Positions 34,726-41,749 of a stretch of 64,000 nucleotides of DNA are shown here, piece by piece (the first letter of the stretch is position 1; the number at the start of each line of letters is the position of its first letter). Position numbers and translations under genes: made by a program. The stretch is taken from NCBI GenBank assembly GCA_023451825.1, contig JAEXYA010000069.1, forward strand, positions 1 through 64,000, written 5' to 3'. The notes beneath the pieces were generated by a model. The model had not been told where the DNA came from. It was given only the letters and a program-made list of their open reading frames with translations, and did not search any database. The stretch is from Pseudomonadota bacterium (GTDB lineage Bacteria > Pseudomonadota > Alphaproteobacteria > Rhizobiales > Xanthobacteraceae).

Positions 34726-35607
34726 ATGGGTCTTCTCGACGGCAAAGTCGCCATCATCACCGGCGCTGGCGGTGGTCTCGGCGAGGCCTACGCAAAGCTG
34801 TTCGCGCGCGAAGGCGCATCGGTCGTGGTCAATGATCTCGGCGGCCCGCGCGATGGCTCCGGCGCCGATCTCTCCATGGCGCAGCAGGTCGTCGATGCCG
34901 TCACCAAGGCCGGCGGCAAGGCTATCGCCAATGGCGCTGACATCTCCACCATCGCAGGCGGCCAGTCGGTGTTCGACGATGCCATCAAGGCGTTCGGCAA
35001 GGTCGATATCCTCGTCAACAATGCCGGCATTTTGCGCGACCAGAGCTTTGCCAAATCCACCGAGGAAGCCTGGGACAAAGTGATCAAAGTGCACCTCAAG
35101 GGCACTTATTGCGTCACCAAGCCCGTGTTCAATTTCATGCGCGACCATGGCGGCGGCGTCATCGTCAACACGTCGTCCACCTCGGGCCTGATCGGCAATT
35201 TCGGCCAGAGCAATTATGGCGCGGCGAAAGGCGGCATCTGGGGCCTGTCCAATGTGCTGGCCATCGAAGGCCGCAAATACGGCATCCGCATCTGGACGCT
35301 ATCGCCGGGCGCGCTGACGCGCATGACCTCGGACCTGCCGCGCTATATCGAGAATCCCGGCGCGGCACTCGATGCCGACGGCATCGCGCCGGCCGTGCTC
35401 TACATGGTCAGCGATCTCTCCGGCGAGCAGACCGGCAAGGTGCTCGGCGTCTCCGGCCCGCGCGGCGTGCGCGAGATGAAGATGATGGAAATGGAAGGCT
35501 GGAAGCCGCCGCTGGACAAGCCGTGGGATGCGCAGGATATCGCGACCCATGCGGCGGAGATCTTCTTCTCCGATGAGGACAGCAAGCACGGCGCGCGACG
35601 GTTCTGA
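34726..35607 (+). CDS. MFE-2-type short-chain dehydrogenase, (R)-3-hydroxyacyl-CoA dehydrogenase
   Basis: The 293-residue Rossmann-fold SDR has the cofactor motif TGAGGGLGEAYAKLF, then NDLGG; the Asp after the second strand suits NAD+. NNAG, catalytic Ser (NTSSTSG), and YGAAK complete the active site. VVNDLGGPRDGSG and the remaining features resemble the dehydrogenase domain of peroxisomal multifunctional enzyme type 2. The ATG at 34726 follows GGGAGC. Confidence 0.93.
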   Translation: MGLLDGKVAIITGAGGGLGEAYAKLFAREGASVVVNDLGGPRDGSGADLSMAQQVVDAVTKAGGKAIANGADISTIAGGQSVFDDAIKAFGKVDILVNNAGILRDQSFAKSTEEAWDKVIKVHLKGTYCVTKPVFNFMRDHGGGVIVNTSSTSGLIGNFGQSNYGAAKGGIWGLSNVLAIEGRKYGIRIWTLSPGALTRMTSDLPRYIENPGAALDADGIAPAVLYMVSDLSGEQTGKVLGVSGPRGVREMKMMEMEGWKPPLDKPWDAQDIATHAAEIFFSDEDSKHGARRF

Positions 35608-35674
35608 ATGCGGTGAGGGGGCGGACAAAGCCCTCATTCCGCGCTAGAGTGGCGGCACGTTCACACAGAGGCCC

Positions 35675-36613
35675 ATGATGAAACTGACGTCCAAAGCTGC
35701 CGGTACCTTCGCCATCGCACCGACTCCGTTCTTCGATGACGGCCGGATCGACGACAAATCCATCGACAGCCTGATCGATTTCTACGCCTCGATCGGCTGC
35801 GACGGTGTCACCGTGCTCGGCATTCTCGGCGAGGCACCGAAGCTGGAAAGCGCGGAATCCGAAAGCGTGGCGACCCGCTTCATCAAGCGCGCCGGCGACA
35901 AGCTGCAGATCATCGTCGGCGTCTCCGCGCCGGGCTTTGCCTCGATGCGCTCGCTGGCACTGAAGTCGATGGATGCCGGTGCCGCCGCTGTCATGATCGC
36001 GCCGCCGCCGCATCTGCGCACAGATGATCAGATCACCACATATTTCAAGCAGGCCTCCGAGGCGATCGGCGAGGATGTGCCCTGGGTGCTGCAGGACTAT
36101 CCGCTGACGCTGAATGTCATCATGACCAATACGGTAATCCGCAAGATCGTCATGGATTCGAAATCCTGCGTCATGCTCAAGCATGAAGACTGGCCCGGCC
36201 TGGAAAAGATTACCGCGCTGCGCGGCTTCCAGAAAGACGGCTCGCTACGTGAACTGTCGATCCTCACCGGCAATGGCGGCACCTTCCTCGATTTCGAGAT
36301 GGAGCGCGGCGCCGATGGTGCGATGACCGGCTATGCTTTCCCGGAAATGCTGATCGACGTGGTGAACCTGTCGAAGAAGGGCGAGCGCGACAAGGCGCAT
36401 GATATTTTCGACGCGCATCTGCCGCTGGTGCGCTACGAGCAGCAGCCGGGTGTCGGCCTCTCCGTGCGCAAATATGTGCTGCAGAAGCGCGGCATCATCG
36501 CTTCCGCTGCGCAGCGCAAGCCGGGTCCGGTGCTGTCGGCGCCGGCGAAGGCGGAGGTCGATTATCTCCTCTCGCGCGTGGCACGTTTCGACAAGCGCGC
36601 GAATTTGAAGTGA
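35675..36613 (+). CDS. DapA-like aldolase/synthase, non-lysine pathway
   Basis: The 312-residue (beta-alpha)8 barrel is of the DHDPS/NAL family. The Schiff-base Lys sits in CVMLKHEDW. The DapA GTTGES loop is replaced by GILGEAPKL, and YNIPP by QDYPLT, so it is not a second diaminopimelate-pathway enzyme. It may cleave or form a pyruvate or keto-acid aldol; the substrate cannot be told. An ATG one codon downstream is an alternative start. Confidence 0.88.
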   Translation: MMKLTSKAAGTFAIAPTPFFDDGRIDDKSIDSLIDFYASIGCDGVTVLGILGEAPKLESAESESVATRFIKRAGDKLQIIVGVSAPGFASMRSLALKSMDAGAAAVMIAPPPHLRTDDQITTYFKQASEAIGEDVPWVLQDYPLTLNVIMTNTVIRKIVMDSKSCVMLKHEDWPGLEKITALRGFQKDGSLRELSILTGNGGTFLDFEMERGADGAMTGYAFPEMLIDVVNLSKKGERDKAHDIFDAHLPLVRYEQQPGVGLSVRKYVLQKRGIIASAAQRKPGPVLSAPAKAEVDYLLSRVARFDKRANLK

Positions 36614-36620
36614 TGCGATC

Positions 36621-36707
36621 GTAGGATGGGTTGAGCGCAGCGAAAACCCATCAACGGCCGGGCGCAAGTGGTGATGGGTTTTCGCGAAGACGCTCAACCC
36701 ATCCTAC
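36621..36707. repeat. Palindromic repeat, family A copy 4
   Basis: 87 bp bounded by GTAGGATGGGTTGAGCG and CGCTCAACCCATCCTAC; nearly identical to copy 3. Confidence 0.92.
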
Positions 36708-36758
36708 GGCCCGCGAATAACAACAGGCATCACAGAATGCCGACAGGGAGCACCTCAC

Positions 36759-37559
36759 ATGCCGCATGAGCCCGGCGCCGTCCGTCCCGCCTCGACGATC
36801 CTTCTGCTCCGCGAAGGAGCGACCGATCCCATCGATGTGTTCATGATGGTGCGGCACTATCAGATCGAATTCGCATCGGGCGCGCTCGTGTTTCCCGGCG
36901 GCAGCGTGGATGCCGGCGATCACGAGATCGCCAAGCGGCCTGAGCTGCATGATGGCGGCGATCATCTCGATGCCGAGGCGTTGGCGTTCCGCATTGCCGC
37001 CATCCGCGAGACATTTGAGGAAAGCCGCATCCTGCTCGCACGACCGCGTGGCGCGAAGGAACTGATCGCTGCGACGAAAGCGAGTGTCATTGCCGATCAG
37101 CACCGCGATGCACTCAACGAAAGCAGGGTGAAGTTCGCCGACATCATTGCGGAGAACGATCTCGAACTGGCTGTCGATCTGCTCGTGCCCTATGCGCACT
37201 GGATCACGCCCGAAGGCATGAAGAAGCGGTTCGATACCTGGTTCTTCCTCGCCGAAGCACCACCCGAACAGGTCGGCATGCATGACGGCAAGGAGTCCAC
37301 GGACTCCATCTGGCTGTCGCCGCGCGAAGCGCTGGACGGCGGCGAGAGTGGTCGCTTTACGTTGCCGTTCCCGACCACGCGCAATCTGATCAAGCTCGGC
37401 AAGCAGGGCGGTGTGGCTGCTGCGATGGATGATGCGCGGGCGAGCAAAGTCGTCAGCGTGATGCCGATCGTCAGCCGCGACGGCGACAAGCGCACGCTGC
37501 GGATACCGATCGAGGCGGGATATGACGGCGAGGTGTTTGAGCTGACGGGGGCTCCCTAA
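36759..37559 (+). CDS. NUDIX hydrolase of the NUDT19 type
   Basis: The 266-residue hydrolase has VFPGGSVDAGD, and about 25 residues later AFRIAAIRETFEESRILL, the REx2EE part of the NUDIX box. The insertion between the two halves is typical for NUDT19/RP2, a peroxisomal CoA diphosphatase. That and its place beside acyl-CoA genes suggest hydrolysis of CoA or acyl-CoA, but the substrate is inferred. The length fits that family. Confidence 0.85.
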   Translation: MPHEPGAVRPASTILLLREGATDPIDVFMMVRHYQIEFASGALVFPGGSVDAGDHEIAKRPELHDGGDHLDAEALAFRIAAIRETFEESRILLARPRGAKELIAATKASVIADQHRDALNESRVKFADIIAENDLELAVDLLVPYAHWITPEGMKKRFDTWFFLAEAPPEQVGMHDGKESTDSIWLSPREALDGGESGRFTLPFPTTRNLIKLGKQGGVAAAMDDARASKVVSVMPIVSRDGDKRTLRIPIEAGYDGEVFELTGAP

Positions 37560-37566
37560 AACTCAG

Positions 37567-37645
37567 CCGTCATTGCGAGGAGCGTAGCGACGAAGCAATC
37601 CAGTCTTTGGCTTTCTGGATTGCTTCGCTGCGCTCGCAATGACGG
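37567..37645. repeat. Palindromic repeat, family E
   Basis: CCGTCATTGCGAGGAGCG at the left mirrors CGCTCGCAATGACGG at the right; inner arms GAAGCAATCCAG and CTGGATTGCTTC also pair. One long hairpin of about 79 bp between convergent genes. Confidence 0.88.
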
Positions 37646-37652
37646 CGATTGG

Positions 37653-39212
37653 CTACCCCGCCTTCGCCTGCACACCATTCTCCCAATACGGCCGCCGCAA
37701 TTCGCGCTTCAGCACCTTGCCCGCACCTGACAGCGGAAATGGCTCACTCCGCACATCGACCGTCCGCGGACACTTGTAGCCGGCAATGCGATCCCGACAG
37801 AAGGCGATGATCTCCGCCGCATTCACCTGCGCATCCGGTTTCGGAATCACGAAGGCATGCACGGTCTCGCCCCAATGCGGATCGGGGATGCCGATCACGG
37901 CGCATTGTGCGACCGCGGGATGCTGGGTGATCGTGTTCTCGACCTCGATGGAATAGACATTCTCGCCGCCGGAAATGATCATGTCCTTCATGCGATCGAC
38001 GAGATAGATATAGCCTTCCTCGTCCATGTATCCGCCGTCGCCCGTATGCATCCAGCCGTCGATGACGGCCTTGGCGGTTTCTTCCGGCCGCTCCCAATAG
38101 CCCATCATCACATTCTGGCCGCGCACCGCGACTTCGCCCACGGTGCCATGCGGGACAGGCTTGTGGTCGTTATCGACGATGCGGGCCTCGCAACCAATGG
38201 CCGCGCGACCGCAGGCGCGGAGGCGGTTCTTGGCAGCCGATGCCTCGCTGTAATGCTGCTCCCATGGCAGATGCGTCGCGAGCGGTGACAGTTCGGTCAT
38301 GCCATAGAGCTGATGGAATTCGGCATTCGGCAGGCCCTTCATCGCGCGCTTGAGCAGCGCCTCGTTGATCGGCGACGCGCCATACATCAGCTGCTTCAGC
38401 GATGACAGGTCGTAATTCGCAAATGAGGGATGATCGACCAGCATCTGGATCATGGTCGGGACGATCAAGGTTGCCGAGACCTTTTCATCCGCAATCACCT
38501 GCATCACCAGTTCCGGATTGAAGGTGCGTACGATGACATTGGTGCCGCCATTGGCGAGCGAGGTGAACATGGCGCCGCCATTGGCGACATGGAACATCGG
38601 CGCGGCATTCATGTAGATCGAGCCGACCGGAATCAGGCCCTCGCTCATCATGTGCAGCGAGTTGCTCATGATGTTGCCGTGGCTCAGCATCACGCCCTTG
38701 GAGCGTCCCGTCGTTCCACCGGTATAGAAGATACCCGCAAGCTCCTCGCGGCCGCGCATCGCATCTGGCACAGGCGCGCTGGTCTCGACGAGCCTGTCGT
38801 AATTGTGCGCCTCGGCCGGACCCGCATCGTCATCGGCATAGATCAGTGTCAGCTTGGCGTCGCGGGCGAGTTCCTGTCCCATGGCTGCGAAGGCGCTATC
38901 CACCACAACTGCCGAAGCGCGGCAGTCGAGCAGGGAGTCCAAAATCTCCGCCTGGCTCCAGCGCGTATTGGTCGGCACGATCACGGCGCCGGCCCAGGCG
39001 ATGCCGAGATAGAGTTCGAAATAACGATCGGAATTCAGCATCAGCACGGCGACGCGATCATTGTGCTGGATGCCGAGCTTGTGCAGCCCGCCCGCGAGCC
39101 GTGCCACGCGGTCGCCGACCTCGCGCCATGTACGGCGGCGTTCACCATCGATGGTGGCGATGACGCTGGGATCGGTCTGCAACACGCGGCGCAGGCCCTG
39201 GGTGATATTCAT
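37653..39212 (-). CDS. Acyl-CoA synthetase (AMP-forming)
   Basis: The 519-residue adenylating enzyme activates a carboxylic acid to its CoA thioester. Key motifs are the P-loop-like YTGGTTGRSKGV, YGMTELSP, and the hinge region GYMDEEGYIYLVDRMKDMIISGGENVYSIEVE with the catalytic Lys near the C-terminus (SGAGKVLKREL). The ATG at 39212 follows GAGAGGAAAC. It is convergent with the NUDIX gene. The substrate may be a fatty or aromatic acid. Confidence 0.95.
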   Translation of the reverse strand: MNITQGLRRVLQTDPSVIATIDGERRRTWREVGDRVARLAGGLHKLGIQHNDRVAVLMLNSDRYFELYLGIAWAGAVIVPTNTRWSQAEILDSLLDCRASAVVVDSAFAAMGQELARDAKLTLIYADDDAGPAEAHNYDRLVETSAPVPDAMRGREELAGIFYTGGTTGRSKGVMLSHGNIMSNSLHMMSEGLIPVGSIYMNAAPMFHVANGGAMFTSLANGGTNVIVRTFNPELVMQVIADEKVSATLIVPTMIQMLVDHPSFANYDLSSLKQLMYGASPINEALLKRAMKGLPNAEFHQLYGMTELSPLATHLPWEQHYSEASAAKNRLRACGRAAIGCEARIVDNDHKPVPHGTVGEVAVRGQNVMMGYWERPEETAKAVIDGWMHTGDGGYMDEEGYIYLVDRMKDMIISGGENVYSIEVENTITQHPAVAQCAVIGIPDPHWGETVHAFVIPKPDAQVNAAEIIAFCRDRIAGYKCPRTVDVRSEPFPLSGAGKVLKRELRRPYWENGVQAKAG

Positions 39213-39368
39213 GGCGTTTCCTCTCGCAATCCGGATGCTGAACGCATCTCTGGTGTGTCGGTGATGATCATAAACACGGCGAAAACATGAGCAAGCATCG
39301 CAACGCTGCGCAGCATCGACAGTGCAACGCAAAACTACATTTGCGCAGATTAGATGCGTTCTGATCTG

Positions 39369-39396
39369 TTGACGACACACGCGCAGGGCGTAACAT
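39369..39396 (+). promoter_or_regulatory. Candidate promoter of the PQQ dehydrogenase gene
   Basis: TTGACG (39369-39374), a 16-bp spacer and TAACAT (39391-39396) lie 39 bp before the chosen start at 39435. Confidence 0.5.
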
Positions 39397-39434
39397 TCGC
39401 ACAGGCCCGTGAGAGGCCATTGGGAGTGAAACGC

Positions 39435-41627
39435 ATGAGAGAACCTGCTCGCCGGGATGCTTCGACGCGTCCGAACAAGAGCGACACGCTCGTTTCAACG
39501 AAGACAATCTCGACAACCAAAACACTCTGGCGTAGCGTTTCGCTTGCCATGGCCTTCGGCATGACGCTGGGCGGCAGTGCTGCGATCGCGCAGACCAAGG
39601 GATCGGCCGAGCATATCAAGGCCGTCACCGGCGCCGTGGATAGCGCGTCCATCAAGGCCAATACCGCGACATCGAAGGACTGGCCGACCTACGGCCTCGA
39701 TTACGCGGAGACGCGGTTCAGCAAGCTTGACCAGATCAATGCGTCCAACGTCAAGGATATCGGCTTGATGTGGACCTATAGTCTCGAATCCATCCGCGGC
39801 GTCGAGGCGACTCCGCTGGTGGTGGATGGCATTATGTATGTCTCGGCGCCATGGAGCGTCGTCCATGCTGTCGATACGCGCACCGGCAAGCGGCTCTGGA
39901 CCTTCGATCCCGGCGTCGATCGCGAGAAGGGCTATCGCGGCTGCTGCGATGTCGTGAATCGCGGTGTGGCACTCTACAGGGGCAAGGTGTTCGTCGGCGC
40001 CTATGACGGTCGCCTGATCGCCCTCGATGCCGCATCGGGCCAGAAGGTCTGGGAGAAGGACACGATCACCGATCGCAAGATGTCCTACACCATCACCGGC
40101 GCGCCGCGTGTCTTCAACGGTAAGGTGGTGATCGGCAATGGCGGCGCCGAATATGGCGTGCGCGGTTACGTCACCGCTTACGACGCGGAAACGGGTGACC
40201 AGAAGTGGCGCTGGTTCACGGTGCCCGGCGATCCCGCAAAACCGTTCGAAGACGAGTCGATGGCGGCGGCGGCAAAGACGTGGGATCCCGCCGGCAAATA
40301 CTGGGTCAGCGGCGGCGGCGGCACGGCTTGGGATACGATCACCTTCGATCCCGATCTCAACATGATCTATATCGGCACCGGCAACGGCTCGCCATGGAAT
40401 CGAAATATCCGCAGTCCCGCCGGCGGCGACAATCTCTATCTCGGCTCCATCGTCGCACTCAATGCCGATACCGGAAAATATATCTGGCATTATCAGGAGA
40501 CGCCCGGCGACAACTGGGACTACACGTCCACGCAGCCGATGATCCTCGCGGACATCACGATCGACAATCAGCCGCGCAAGGTCGTGCTGCACGCGCCGAA
40601 GAACGGCTTCTTCTTCGTCATCGATCGCACCAATGGCAAATTTATCTCGGCGAAGAATTTCGTCGATGTGAATTGGGCGACGGGCTATGACGCCAATGGC
40701 CGTCCAATCGAAGTGCCGGAAGCACGCACGCCGGATAAATCCTTCGACAGCATCCCTGGACCATTCGGTGCCCATAACTGGCATCCGATGTCGTTCAATC
40801 CGCAGACCGGTCTCGTTTATCTGCCGGCCCAAGGCGTGCCGCTGAATCTGACGGGCGAGAAGAAGTTCGTGCAGAATGATCCCGGCCCGATGAAATATGC
40901 GGCGACGACGGGCTGGAATCTCGGCTTCACGCTGAACACCGAACCGCCGAAGAACTTGCCATTCGGCCGCCTGATCGCATGGGACCCGGTGCAGCAGAAG
41001 GAAGCCTGGCGCGCCGAATATGTGGCGCCATGGAATGGCGGCACGCTCACGACCGCCGGCAATCTCGTCTTCCAGGGGACGGCGGACGGCCGCTTCGTCG
41101 CCTACAATGCCAAGACGGGCGAGAAATTGTGGGAGACGCCGGTTGGCACCGGCGCGGTTGCGGCGCCTTCGACCTATGAAGTGGATGGCAAGCAATATGT
41201 GTCCATCGCGGTCGGCTGGGGCGGCGTGTTCGGCATCACCCAGCGCGCCACCGATCGGGAAGGGCCGGGCACGGTCTATACTTTCGCGGTCGGCGGCAAG
41301 GCGCCATTGCCCGATTTTACCAAGTACCAGATCGGCAAGCTCCTGAAGGGCGTGAAATACGATCCCAAGGATGTGCCGGACGGCACGGCGATCTATGTCA
41401 GCGCCTGCGCGGCCTGCCATGGCGTGCCGGGCGTGGACAAGGGCGGCAATGTGCCGAATCTCGGCTATTCCGCCACCGAGACCATCGGCAATCTGAAGGA
41501 CATCGTCTTCAACGGTCCGTTCAAGGACAAGGGCATGCCGGATTTTACCGGCAAGCTCACCGAAGCCGATGTCACCAAGATCCAGGCCTTCATCCAGGGC
41601 ACCGCGGATGCCGTTCGGCCCAAGTGA
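39435..41627 (+). CDS. PQQ-dependent alcohol dehydrogenase with C-terminal cytochrome c (type II quinohemoprotein)
   Basis: The 730-residue periplasmic enzyme oxidises alcohols with PQQ and passes electrons to a fused heme. A signal peptide lies at about 30-55. The eight-bladed propeller holds RGCCDVVNRG (vicinal disulfide) and repeated W-docking motifs (such as GKRLWTFDPG). The catalytic Asp is in GDNWDYTST; the residue two after it is Thr, not Asp, as in calcium enzymes rather than lanthanide-dependent ones. The C-terminal domain has CAACHG (heme c). GGGAG precedes the ATG at 39435. Confidence 0.94.
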   Translation: MREPARRDASTRPNKSDTLVSTKTISTTKTLWRSVSLAMAFGMTLGGSAAIAQTKGSAEHIKAVTGAVDSASIKANTATSKDWPTYGLDYAETRFSKLDQINASNVKDIGLMWTYSLESIRGVEATPLVVDGIMYVSAPWSVVHAVDTRTGKRLWTFDPGVDREKGYRGCCDVVNRGVALYRGKVFVGAYDGRLIALDAASGQKVWEKDTITDRKMSYTITGAPRVFNGKVVIGNGGAEYGVRGYVTAYDAETGDQKWRWFTVPGDPAKPFEDESMAAAAKTWDPAGKYWVSGGGGTAWDTITFDPDLNMIYIGTGNGSPWNRNIRSPAGGDNLYLGSIVALNADTGKYIWHYQETPGDNWDYTSTQPMILADITIDNQPRKVVLHAPKNGFFFVIDRTNGKFISAKNFVDVNWATGYDANGRPIEVPEARTPDKSFDSIPGPFGAHNWHPMSFNPQTGLVYLPAQGVPLNLTGEKKFVQNDPGPMKYAATTGWNLGFTLNTEPPKNLPFGRLIAWDPVQQKEAWRAEYVAPWNGGTLTTAGNLVFQGTADGRFVAYNAKTGEKLWETPVGTGAVAAPSTYEVDGKQYVSIAVGWGGVFGITQRATDREGPGTVYTFAVGGKAPLPDFTKYQIGKLLKGVKYDPKDVPDGTAIYVSACAACHGVPGVDKGGNVPNLGYSATETIGNLKDIVFNGPFKDKGMPDFTGKLTEADVTKIQAFIQGTADAVRPK

Positions 41628-41749
41628 CGGCGCTGCGGTGAGGCCACGATAGAAACCATGTCGGGCGGTTCGAGATATTCGAGCCGCCCGATACATTTCC
41701 TGATCACCGAAGTCCGGATATATTGGTGCGGTCTGGAGTCCGGTCCCGC

